DNA of 64,000 nucleotides from contig CBDCAB010000006.1 in NCBI GenBank assembly GCA_965213735.1, positions 2,480,001-2,544,000 of the forward strand. The letters are read 5' to 3'. The stretch is from CALDTK01 sp965213735. Lineage in GTDB: Bacteria; Bacteroidota; Bacteroidia; Chitinophagales; Saprospiraceae. Below are positions 44,149 to 52,172 of this stretch, in pieces (position 1 is the first letter of the stretch; each line of letters starts with the position of its first letter). The translations under genes and the position numbers were made by a program. The notes under the pieces are model-generated. The model was not told the DNA's origin, ran no database searches, and saw only the letters and a list, made by a program, of their open reading frames with translations.

Positions 44149-45135
44149 TTGATTCGCGGACTTGAGTTGTGCGCTTACCTTGCCGCGGTGTCAGCTTTTA
44201 CCCCTGCTCCACACGAATATCCTTCGCGCACCGAGTTGCGCAGTCGTTTGTTGTCGGCGCAGCGCTTGGCTGAGGCTGGGAAGATGCAGCGTTTGCTCCA
44301 CAATCCAGTGCGGTATACGCGTGCGCAGTGGCATCGGCACGTGCTGTATCGGCATCGCCAAGAGGGCAGGTCAGCTTTCGCCAAAACCATATACGACCAG
44401 CCCCTCCAAGTGATTTTGCCAGCGGGCATGGATGTGTACTTGCTCGGAGCCAAGGGTCATGTGTCTGAACTGCGTTTAGCCCGGCTACTCATCGAAACGC
44501 TTCAGCCGGGCGACACCTTTATTGATGTAGGAGCGCATTTTGGATTTTACAGTGGTTTAGCGGCGAGTTTGGTGGGCGCTGAGGGTCGGGTGCTCGCGGT
44601 AGAAGCAGCACTGGGTACTTATGAGGTGTTGACACGCAATTTAGCTTCCTTTCCGCAGGCGGAGTGTTATCACATAGCGGTGAGTGATAAAAAGGGGAAA
44701 TTAAGGTTTACAGAATTTCCTGTTGCTTATTCTGAATACAATACGCTTCGTCCGCAGCAATTTGCAGATTCGCAGTGGTTGGCAGCGCATCCTGGGCAGG
44801 AAGTTGAAGTACGTGCCCTAGCTCTAGATGAGTTGCTTGGTGATCAGCGGGTAGACTTCATCAAGATCGACGTTGAAGGAGCCGAAGATGCCTGTGTTGC
44901 TGGCATGAAGCGTCTTTTGCAGCGGACTTATCCTCCTTTAATTTGCATAGAATACCTCGCTACGAGTCGGGGCAATACTGCCCACCGTACTGCTATCGAC
45001 ACCCTACTTGCGGCAGGTCTACAGCTTCACGAAATAAGTGCCGAAGGAGCGCTGCTACCTACCACGCTGCCTGAGGTTGATGCATACTTGGCAAGTAGCG
45101 GAGAGGATAGTTGTAATTTGGTGGTGGGGAGGTGA
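44149..45135 (+). CDS. FkbM-family methyltransferase
   Basis: 328 residues from TTG 44149; the start is uncertain (an internal GTG lies at 44188 and the first in-frame ATG at 44284). SAM-dependent methyltransferase domain about 110-300: PGDTFIDVGAHFGFYSGLAASLVG (motif I), GRVLAVEAALGTYEVLTRNL, and FIKIDVEGAEDACVAGMKRLL, typical of FkbM. Probably methylates sugar hydroxyls in polysaccharide or glycan. The stop codon lies in the start of a heptamer repeat. One exact 14-mer (44374) encodes AFAKT. Confidence 0.88.
   Translation: MIRGLELCAYLAAVSAFTPAPHEYPSRTELRSRLLSAQRLAEAGKMQRLLHNPVRYTRAQWHRHVLYRHRQEGRSAFAKTIYDQPLQVILPAGMDVYLLGAKGHVSELRLARLLIETLQPGDTFIDVGAHFGFYSGLAASLVGAEGRVLAVEAALGTYEVLTRNLASFPQAECYHIAVSDKKGKLRFTEFPVAYSEYNTLRPQQFADSQWLAAHPGQEVEVRALALDELLGDQRVDFIKIDVEGAEDACVAGMKRLLQRTYPPLICIEYLATSRGNTAHRTAIDTLLAAGLQLHEISAEGALLPTTLPEVDAYLASSGEDSCNLVVGR
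44374..44387 (-). repeat. GTTTTGGCGAAAGC 14-mer, copy 9
   Basis: Exact minus-strand copy in the FkbM gene. Confidence 0.8.
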
Positions 45136-45217
45136 GAAATGGGAAGTGGGAAATGGGAAGTGGGAAATGAGAAGTGGGAAGTGGGAGGTGAGAAATGGGA
45201 AGTGGGAAGTGAGAAAT
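45127..45217. repeat. Heptamer tandem repeat GRGARRT after the FkbM gene
   Basis: About 13 units such as gggaagt, gggaaat and gagaaat. It includes the FkbM stop codon and runs directly into the left end of the IS element. The tract resumes as agaaatgggagctgggg at the right end of the IS. Confidence 0.85.
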
Positions 45218-47416
45218 GAGTCCGCCCTAAAAAGGCACTTTTTCTGCTAAAGCACGAGCAACTGGCTAATAAGTGCAGCTGTTTGCAGGCATTCTAAGCT
45301 TAACACTCGGTAAGAATTATAATTCTTGCTATAAGATTTGAAGTTCTTACGTCGCACTTATGTGCCCCAGCTCATGCCTTTTTCGCCAAATCGACGGTTT
45401 GCCCTCTACCCCCGCTGCGTTAGCGCCAGCTCTTGCTCATGTCGCGCAATTCTCGACATATTGGCCCACATAACTCGACAGTATACGTAGGTGCGTGACT
45501 TGTGAAGTCCTCTATAGGCCACCTTCACCCCGCGCTTCAGCTTGCAAAATACCTCATGAATCGTTGACTCTACCTCTGGCCGTTTGCTGCGATTATAGCC
45601 TTCGGTGCCGTCTATCAACTCTTGGATCTGCACGTACTCCGCAATTTCGTCAGGGGTAAAGTACGCCCTGCGCTTGTCGTACTTCAGCATGTATTTACCT
45701 GCTCTATGCGAAAAGCTCACCTTACACACCTCTCCCGTATCCAGGCGTATTGCTGAATAGTGCGCGCGCCCCTCGCCTTGTGCAGGATCAACTTGCCCAG
45801 CAGCCAAGCGCCTGATTTTGAAGGCATGTGCACGTCCTTTAATTTTATCAAGGATCCACCGGAACTCTTCGCGCAGCTTCGATGACGACAACTCCAGGTC
45901 GGTTGGTTCGGTAGGTGAGCTTTCGGTAAGTGGGTCCTCAGCACCCGAGACCTTACCGAGCATAATGAGCCGGGTGGCCTTGCTGTCGTACCCACCGTCG
46001 GTATACACGTTCCTCGGGCCAACATCCTCAGTGGTTGCCTGCAAGTTCACATCGCTTAGCACCTCCCTGGTTTGCTCAAGCGCACCAGCCATGAATGAAC
46101 TCTCGTTTTGATTAGCTGGACCTACCTCCACAGAGGTGATCAATCGAAGGACATCGGAGTCATCACAAGTCTCGGTAATATTGGCGTGATAGCCCGAGAT
46201 GGCTTGTTGGTTGATGCCGCGACCCTTCCTGCGATAAGCGGCCTCAGGATCGTGTACCGACTGAACTGAACCACTGGGGATTTGGTCTTGATCCACAGGT
46301 TCGACGATGGGAGTATTCGATGCCTCTGGCGCGACGCAAGTACCCTCAGTCTCAGGTGCGTCGGCATCGGCATCGGTGGTAGTGGTGGAGGTGGTGGCCA
46401 TACTGTCAGACTCATCGTCCAACGATACCCGCGGTAGCGACTTAGCTTTAGTCTGACGAGTTACTTCGACGTAGTGGTCGGTGTACACGCGACGCAGGGT
46501 GTGCCATAAGCTCTGCAGGTCATCGTCACCTGGGCCGTCATCCTCATCTCTACCTACCTCGATGATGTAGCGCAGTATATAACCCAGGTCACGCAGCATC
46601 GTGGCAGCCTGCTCTTTAGAGAGCTGAAAGGCAAGGTTGGCCGCACTCTTCACCTTGAGTCGCTCGACGATGGCGTGCTGTTGCTCACTAAGCGCTCCTG
46701 GTTCAAAGTAGAACCCCTGGTGCATGTTTATCCATGTACGCACCGTCTCCAATACGAGCTGCAGCCGGTTGCCGGTGACAATGTTAGATTTAAACAGCTT
46801 GGAGTCCATGCGCAGCGAGCGCCCGGCGATATTATAGCTGGTGGCTTGACCGCGCGTTACAAGCGCGAGGGTGCGACCTATCAAATCCTGGTGTTGAGCA
46901 CGTTCGTGGTTGCGCTCATCAATAGCGGTGTTGAGGGCGTCCACCTCCGGTCCGTCCCCCTCGATGCGCGCTTCAAAACCAGAGGTGTCTTCGGCATGCC
47001 TGGCCAAGGCTGCCTTAAAGTTGTAGTAGGTGGCTGGACAGGGCACCTGCTCATCGAGGTTACATAATCCTAAGGCGCGCATGACTTGCACGTTGTAATC
47101 ACAAGCCTCGAAGAGCTGTTGGTCAGTCCAGCCATGACCTTCCTTAAGAATAGTCATACCGACGAGCACGCGGATCGAGCCGTTAGGGCGACCTATACCG
47201 CTATCGTAAAGGACATCAAAAATCTGTTCGTCTATACGTGAGACAACCTCTTTGGCAAACACATTGTGCCAAGCGCTCTTATCCTGAAGATAATTCTGGC
47301 GACGACCAGGGAAGTGTTGCGTAATCTCTGTAAAGAGACCTGTCTGGCTGCCAGCCGGGCTTTTGCGAAACATGGCTTCAATCTAGCACTTGTCACCGAC
47401 TTTTTAGAGTGGACTC
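45218..47416 (-). mobile_element. IS1182-like insertion sequence, complete
   Basis: About 2.2 kb. Terminal inverted repeats: left GAGTCCGCCCTAAAAAG (45218-45234), right end in inverse orientation GAGTCCACTCTAAAAAG (complement of 47400-47416), 15 of 17 identical. The flanks both read agaaat and belong to the same heptamer tract, consistent with a short target duplication or insertion between repeat units. It contains one transposase gene on the minus strand. A palindrome AAGAATTATAATTCTT (45312-45327) lies downstream of that gene and may act as terminator. Confidence 0.82.
45406..47373 (-). CDS. IS1182-family DDE transposase
   Basis: 655 residues, intact. N-terminal DUF772-like region (ARLVGM-type segment reading SIRVLVGMTILKEGHGWTDQQLFEACDYNVQVMRALGL). 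Catalytic triad candidates: Asp in LRMDSKLFKSN, Asp in NVYTDGGYDSKATRL and Glu in RPEVESTIHEVF. An unusual Thr/Asp/Glu-rich linker (about residues 320-375, STTTTDADADAPETEG) separates the first and second catalytic blocks. Cuts and pastes the element using its inverted repeats. The ATG at 47371-47373 lies 43 bp inside the right end. The open frame suggests recent activity. Confidence 0.88.
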   Translation of the reverse strand: MFRKSPAGSQTGLFTEITQHFPGRRQNYLQDKSAWHNVFAKEVVSRIDEQIFDVLYDSGIGRPNGSIRVLVGMTILKEGHGWTDQQLFEACDYNVQVMRALGLCNLDEQVPCPATYYNFKAALARHAEDTSGFEARIEGDGPEVDALNTAIDERNHERAQHQDLIGRTLALVTRGQATSYNIAGRSLRMDSKLFKSNIVTGNRLQLVLETVRTWINMHQGFYFEPGALSEQQHAIVERLKVKSAANLAFQLSKEQAATMLRDLGYILRYIIEVGRDEDDGPGDDDLQSLWHTLRRVYTDHYVEVTRQTKAKSLPRVSLDDESDSMATTSTTTTDADADAPETEGTCVAPEASNTPIVEPVDQDQIPSGSVQSVHDPEAAYRRKGRGINQQAISGYHANITETCDDSDVLRLITSVEVGPANQNESSFMAGALEQTREVLSDVNLQATTEDVGPRNVYTDGGYDSKATRLIMLGKVSGAEDPLTESSPTEPTDLELSSSKLREEFRWILDKIKGRAHAFKIRRLAAGQVDPAQGEGRAHYSAIRLDTGEVCKVSFSHRAGKYMLKYDKRRAYFTPDEIAEYVQIQELIDGTEGYNRSKRPEVESTIHEVFCKLKRGVKVAYRGLHKSRTYVYCRVMWANMSRIARHEQELALTQRG

Positions 47417-48095
47417 AGAAATGGGAGCTGGGGGCTGGGGGCTGGGGGCTGGGGGCTAGGTCAGTGGGCCGGTTAGGTCCACCATGTGCTCGGCCAGTTT
47501 GTTTGACCATAGGTCAGACGGGCTGGGGTTGTAAAAAAAGCTGGGGGCTGGGGGCTGGGGGCTAGGTCAGTGGGCGGGTTAGGTCCACCATGTGCTCGGC
47601 CAGTTTGTTTGACCGTAGGATCGCCCAGCCCGGCTTCAGGCTCGCTAGCGCTAGCCTTACGCCAGACCGGCCGTTCACATGGCGGACTTGCCAGCCCGCC
47701 GGGGTCAGTGGGCCGGTTAGGTCCACCATGTGCTCGGCCAGTTTGTTTGACCGTAGGATCGCCCAGCCCGGCTTCAGGCTCGCCTTACGCCAGACCGGCC
47801 GTTCACATGGCGGACTTGCCAGCCCGCCGGGGTCAGTGGGCCGGTTAGGTCCACCATGTGCTCGGCCAGTTTGTTTGACCGTAGGTCAGACGGGCTGGGC
47901 TTGTAAAAAAAACTGGATGCTGGATGCTGGATGCTGGGAGCTGGGAGCTGGGAGCTGGGGGCTAACTCAGTGGGCCGGTTAGGTCCACCATGTGCTCGGC
48001 CAGTTTGTTTGACCGTAGGTCAGACGGGCTGGGGTTGTAAAAATGCTGGGGGCTGGGGGCTGGGGGCTGGATGCTAGGGACTAGGGGCTGGGTGA
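47417..48095. repeat. Composite array: GCTGGGG heptamers alternating with a GTCAGTGGGCCGGTTAGGTC unit
   Basis: Five copies of a unit beginning TCAGTGGGCCGGTTAGG and containing GGTCCACCATGTGCTCGGCC start at 47461, 47567, 47705, 47833 and 47967. Copies 1, 4 and 5 end in ...GACGGGCTGGG.TTGTAAAAA; copies 2 and 3 carry a longer alternative (GATCGCCCAGCCCGGCTTCA ... GCCAGCCCGCCGG). Heptamer tracts (gctgggg, ctggatg, ctgggag) lie at 47417-47458, 47540-47564, 47913-47964 and 48044-48095. No gene; open frames through it are artefacts. The interval 48096-48153 holds nothing further. Confidence 0.9.
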
Positions 48096-48153
48096 AGGTA
48101 GTGCGCGCTAAAGCACGCGTAACCGAACTTGCCAGCCCGCCAGGCACAACAAC

Positions 48154-48807
48154 CTAAACCCACTCCACCAACAAGGGCAAGCGAACATCAATCATCAACA
48201 AATTCTGCTTTAAGCGAATAGTCGATTGCGAACTGTGACCCACCACCTGCGTAATACCCTCCTTCTCAAAAGCACCCGTATACTGAGGCAAACGCAGCCA
48301 CGTCGGTCCATCAAAGGGATCATCACCTTCATTGTGAGGAGAACACCAAAACAACTCAGGAGGACGGTGCTCATTAATGTAATGAATCAAATTATCTAAA
48401 CCTTCTACATTATACTTACGCGCTATCCACTGCGCAAACGTACTCGATACACCCGCATGGGAAATAAGATAATGATCTACCCGGTAGATATACTTGAAAA
48501 TGCTACGAAATTCATCATAAACAGCTGCTATTTCCGCAGCATTCTCCTCCTCATAGCCGTTTTTGCGAAAGCTGAGCTCATGCGGATATAAATAGGCAAG
48601 ATCGTGATTGCCTATCAAAGGAACTGCACCATATTCCCGACAAAATGAAAATATCCTACGAATAAACTTCGGATCATTGGCGCGAGGACCATTATCCACA
48701 TAGTCACCAATCAACACCACCGGATGACCCTGCTCTCGCAAATCGAGCGCGTGCTGAAAAACACTCTGGCGCATGTGAATGTCCGGAATAATAGCTAAAG
48801 AAGGCAT
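48154..48807 (-). CDS. Metallophosphoesterase (calcineurin-like)
   Basis: 217 residues from the ATG at 48805-48807 (MPSLAIIPDIHMRQSVFQHAL). Binuclear-metal motifs: PDIHM (D, H), VLIGDYVDNGP (GDxxDxG), LIGNHDLAYLYP (GNHD), YLISHAGVS, and a final QVVGHSSQS. Similar to PPP-type Ser/Thr phosphatases and diadenosine tetraphosphatases; the substrate is unknown. An upstream in-frame extension of 29 codons overlaps the divergent gene's promoter and is rejected. Confidence 0.85.
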   Translation of the reverse strand: MPSLAIIPDIHMRQSVFQHALDLREQGHPVVLIGDYVDNGPRANDPKFIRRIFSFCREYGAVPLIGNHDLAYLYPHELSFRKNGYEEENAAEIAAVYDEFRSIFKYIYRVDHYLISHAGVSSTFAQWIARKYNVEGLDNLIHYINEHRPPELFWCSPHNEGDDPFDGPTWLRLPQYTGAFEKEGITQVVGHSSQSTIRLKQNLLMIDVRLPLLVEWV

Positions 48808-48892
48808 GCGGGAAGAACGCCACCACCCACAGCTTTGATCGCTCCCCACCAGCCCAAGCACTAGCAGACACTGCACGGTGTACCTTCCCACC

Positions 48893-50308
48893 ATGCAGCT
48901 AGCGTTTCATGGAGCAGCACGCGTCGTTACCGGCTCGTGCCACCTCCTCACCCTCGACGATGGACTGAAAGTCTTGCTCGACTGTGGCCTTTACCAAGGC
49001 TATAGCCTTGAAATGGAAGACTTCAACAAGACCTGGAAATTCGACCCAGCCGAGGTGGATATCATGGTGCTGAGTCATGCACATATCGACCATTGTGGAA
49101 GAATTCCACGCCTCGTCCGTGATGGCTTCAAAGGGAAAATCTACTGCACCCACGCCACGCGTAGTCTCGTCACTATCCTGCTGCTCGACTCTGCCCACAT
49201 TCAAGAGAAAGACGCAGCCTACTACAACAAACGCAAAACCAAGCAGCACGGCACCGGCAATTTCGAGCCACGCGAACCGCTCTACACAAAAACAGATGTC
49301 CAACTCGCCCTGCGACAGTTCGTGGCGCTGCCCTACGACCTCACCATCGAGTTGGCCAACAAGCTACACCTCGAGTTTCGGGATGCCGGACATATACTCG
49401 GCTCAGCAAGCGTCAGTCTGCGGATTGGCGGTCGAGGCACTGAAGAAATTCGCGTAGGATTTACAGGCGATGTCGGAAGGCCCGAGCGACCAATCCTGCG
49501 CGACCCGCAACAGATGAAAGAGCAAGACTTTCTCCTCACCGAAAGTACCTACGGTGATCGCAACCACGAAGACCTTCCTGCTGAGAAAAATAAGTTCTTC
49601 AAAATAATTCACGATACCTGCATCAACAGGAAAGGAAAGCTCCTCATACCCGCCTTCAGTGTCGGGCGCACCCAGGAGATCGTGTACCTACTCGACCAAC
49701 TCGAAAATGAAGGTAAACTTCCGAGTAGAATTCCTGTCTTCGTCGACTCGCCGCTAGCCATTAACGCCACGACTATCTACGGCAGTCATCCGGAATGCTA
49801 TGATCAGGATTTGCACGAGTATCTCCTGATGGATGATGATCCGTTCGGATTCAATAGCCTTACCTACACGCGTAAAGTTGAGGAATCAAAAGCTATCAAT
49901 CGGGTCAAAGGTCCGGCAATAATCATCGCTAGTTCTGGAATGGCAAATGCAGGTCGCATCAAGCATCACCTTTTCAACGAACTTGCCGATGGCCGCAACA
50001 CTGCCTTCATCGTCGGCTACTGCGCACCTGGTACTCCTGGCGCTCGCTTGCGCAATGGCGACGAAACCATCAAACTCTTCGGCCAAGAGGTACAAGTCAA
50101 CGCCAAAGTCGAAGTCATGGACAGCTTCAGCGCCCATGCCGACCGTACCGAACTCGAACGCTTTCTCGACAATCAAAAAGGAGCCAAAAAGACTTTCCTC
50201 GTGCATGGCGAAATTGATGCACAAGCAGCTCTCAAGGGACAATTACTTCAATCAGGCTTTCAAAATATTGAAATCCCCGAGCTTTACGAGACTGTCCAAC
50301 TAACTTAA
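48893..50308 (+). CDS. Beta-CASP metallo-beta-lactamase-fold hydrolase (RNA-processing exonuclease-like)
   Basis: 471 residues from ATG 48893. The MBL domain starts MQLAFHGAARVVTGSCHLL and has metal motif SHAHIDHCGR, HILGSASVSL, TESTYGDRNHE and, in the beta-CASP/RNA-specificity part, LIPAFSVGRTQEIVYLL, IIIASSGMANAGRIKHHL and SFSAHADRTELERFL. This is the YsiA/CPSF73/RNase J-related group that cleaves RNA. Cytoplasmic. TACCTTCC just upstream of the ATG may be a -7 box. Ends 12 bp before the convergent ABC gene. Confidence 0.9.
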   Translation: MQLAFHGAARVVTGSCHLLTLDDGLKVLLDCGLYQGYSLEMEDFNKTWKFDPAEVDIMVLSHAHIDHCGRIPRLVRDGFKGKIYCTHATRSLVTILLLDSAHIQEKDAAYYNKRKTKQHGTGNFEPREPLYTKTDVQLALRQFVALPYDLTIELANKLHLEFRDAGHILGSASVSLRIGGRGTEEIRVGFTGDVGRPERPILRDPQQMKEQDFLLTESTYGDRNHEDLPAEKNKFFKIIHDTCINRKGKLLIPAFSVGRTQEIVYLLDQLENEGKLPSRIPVFVDSPLAINATTIYGSHPECYDQDLHEYLLMDDDPFGFNSLTYTRKVEESKAINRVKGPAIIIASSGMANAGRIKHHLFNELADGRNTAFIVGYCAPGTPGARLRNGDETIKLFGQEVQVNAKVEVMDSFSAHADRTELERFLDNQKGAKKTFLVHGEIDAQAALKGQLLQSGFQNIEIPELYETVQLT

Positions 50309-50320
50309 TGAACAGTACAA

Positions 50321-51076
50321 TTACAGCAAATTGGTGCGATGTTCTATTGCCGTATTGCTCCCGTAAGTTTCTGCGACGCGCTGATCAGTGTACACCTGTG
50401 AAGTGTCACCAAAGGCAACGATACGTTGATTGAGTAAAATCACGCGATCAAAATATGCTGCTACAGTAGATAAATCATGATGAATAACGACTACTGTACG
50501 CCCCTGCGCAGCTAAGTCGCGCAAAATTTCCATGATGCGTGCCTCAGTGGTTGCATCTACTCCGACAAAGGGTTCGTCGAGCATCCAAATGTCTGCCTCT
50601 TGGGCCATTGCTCTAGCAAGAAAAACACGCTGCTGCTGGCCACCAGAAAGTTGACCGATTTGACGATCCTTGAGGTGAGCAATACCGAGTTTTTCGAGAG
50701 CATTAGCAATAGCGGCACGATCGGCTTTGCTCAGGCCACGCAGCATGCGCACGTGCGGAAAACGCCCCATGCGCACCACATCATACACCGTTGCTGGAAA
50801 GGTTAGATCGATATCATCACGCTGCGGGACATACACCACATTTTTACGCTGAGATTCGAGTGGCTCACCGTGTATACTTACTCTACCCGTGTCAATATCT
50901 ATCAGCTCTAGAATAGCTTTAAATAGCGTTGATTTTCCAGCGCCATTAGGACCTAGCAGGCCATACACATGTCCGCTTTCGAGCGTGAGATAGACTGCCG
51001 AAAGTACACGCTTGCGGTCGTAAGAAACATTGAGCGCTTCTACTTGTATAGCTGGGGCATCACTACTCTTGTCCAT
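50321..51076 (-). CDS. Metal ABC transporter ATP-binding protein (zinc/manganese type)
   Basis: 251 residues. Walker A GLLGPNGAGKSTLFKA, signature LSGGQQQRVFLARAMAQ, Walker B DIWMLDEPFVGVD and a switch His in VVIHHDL. The N-terminal IQVEALNVSYDRKRVLSAVYL and family-like YVPQRDDIDLTFPATVYDVV point to the ZnuC/MntB/TroB group. The start overlaps the substrate-binding gene by 14 bp, so translation is coupled. No permease gene follows, because the next gene is convergent. Confidence 0.9.
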   Translation of the reverse strand: MDKSSDAPAIQVEALNVSYDRKRVLSAVYLTLESGHVYGLLGPNGAGKSTLFKAILELIDIDTGRVSIHGEPLESQRKNVVYVPQRDDIDLTFPATVYDVVRMGRFPHVRMLRGLSKADRAAIANALEKLGIAHLKDRQIGQLSGGQQQRVFLARAMAQEADIWMLDEPFVGVDATTEARIMEILRDLAAQGRTVVVIHHDLSTVAAYFDRVILLNQRIVAFGDTSQVYTDQRVAETYGSNTAIEHRTNLL

Positions 51077-52118
51077 AGCGAAACATTATTAAAAATCCGA
51101 GAGCGAAGACGAGTAAAAGTGTGCCTACGAGTAAGGGTATAGATCCTTCCTCCTCTGCAAATCCATCATCGGCGCCTTGAGCAATATTACCAGATAGTCC
51201 TCTCACAATTGTGCGGGTATTGTAGCGTAACATTTCGAGGTAGGTCGGCGCAGGACTCAGTTCATCGCCGAGGGAGTCACTGTATAAGCTCCCGCCAATC
51301 CTCGCTCCAGTATCATCCGCAATTTGGCGGATCAGTTTTGGATTGACGGTGGATTCAATGAATACTGCTGGGACGTTTTGTTCTGTAATGAGCGCAATTA
51401 CCCGAGCTACGTCGCTCGTCTGGGCATCTGCATCGGTGCTGGTGCCTAAGATAGCTTCAAGTCGAAGTCCATAAGCTTCACCAAAATACTGAAAGGCATC
51501 GTGCGATGTAATGAGTACTCGATGCTCGGTGGGTATCATTCGTACAGTATCGCGAATCCAAGTATCAAGATCGGCTATTTGCTCGCGATAAAGCTTGTAA
51601 TTAAAAGAAAATTCCTGCTGATACTCTGGAAAAGTACTTGCGAGGGCTTGGTAGATGTTCTGGGCATAAATTAAGCCGTTGCTTGCTGCCATCCAAGCAT
51701 GTGGATCGGAGCTGCCAGCATAGCTGATTGATCCCAGTGGCTCAATTCCTTTGGTAATAAGCGTCACAGGAGCCGCGGTGCCCGAGTAGCGGATGAGTTC
51801 GTTGAGCCAACCCTCAAAGGTGAGGCCATTGCGCAAAATGAGGTCTGCGTTTGTGACCAACTCCGCTGCTTCTGGAGTCGGTTCGTAGGTGTGAGGGTCG
51901 CCGCCTAGCGGAACGATCGAAACAACTTCGATGAGGTTTCCCCCAATCACCTCCGCCATATCAGCAAAAATGCTTGCTGTACACACTACTAATGGCACCT
52001 CCTCACTAATGCGTGGTTGCGCATCAGCATGCTCACGCGGAGCAGGTGCGGCGAGCCCTGTTTTGGCGAAAGCAGAACAGCACAACACCAGGAAGAGAAT
52101 GATAATCCTTAGGCTCAC
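51063..52118 (-). CDS. Zinc/manganese ABC transporter substrate-binding protein with C-terminal membrane anchor
   Basis: 351 residues with signal sequence (MSLRIIILFLVLCCSAFAKTGLA). Cluster A-I binding protein (ZnuA/TroA): metal-ligand regions GGDPHTYEPTPEAAELV, SDPHAWMAASNGLIYAQN, ITSHDAFQYFGEAYGL, FIESTVNPKLI and SLYSDSLGDE. Unlike typical members it ends in a hydrophobic helix (IPLLVGTLLLVFALGFLIMF), suggesting tethering to the membrane by its C-terminus. The signal peptide region contains the exact 14-mer at 52060. A TAACTTTG box lies four bases upstream. Confidence 0.88.
   Translation of the reverse strand: MSLRIIILFLVLCCSAFAKTGLAAPAPREHADAQPRISEEVPLVVCTASIFADMAEVIGGNLIEVVSIVPLGGDPHTYEPTPEAAELVTNADLILRNGLTFEGWLNELIRYSGTAAPVTLITKGIEPLGSISYAGSSDPHAWMAASNGLIYAQNIYQALASTFPEYQQEFSFNYKLYREQIADLDTWIRDTVRMIPTEHRVLITSHDAFQYFGEAYGLRLEAILGTSTDADAQTSDVARVIALITEQNVPAVFIESTVNPKLIRQIADDTGARIGGSLYSDSLGDELSPAPTYLEMLRYNTRTIVRGLSGNIAQGADDGFAEEEGSIPLLVGTLLLVFALGFLIMFRYGQE
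52060..52073 (+). repeat. GTTTTGGCGAAAGC 14-mer, copy 10
   Basis: Exact copy in the signal-peptide coding region of the substrate-binding protein (minus strand SAFAKTG). Confidence 0.8.
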
Positions 52119-52122
52119 GCCG

Positions 52123-52130
52123 CAAAGTTA
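52123..52130 (-). promoter_or_regulatory. Bacteroidota -7 box TAACTTTG
   Basis: Exact TAnnTTTG on the minus strand, four bases upstream of the substrate-binding protein ATG. No clear TTG at the -33 position, so use as a promoter is uncertain and would imply a nearly leaderless mRNA. Confidence 0.3.
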
Positions 52131-52172
52131 GTCGCGCCTAACTGTTATGTCGCATTGCTGATGGCCGCCGAT

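Noticed and set aside
47266..47982. Plus-strand frames through the composite repeat (peptides like GPPCARPVCLTVG)
   Set aside because: Frame openness follows from repeated sequence; identical peptides recur in each copy.
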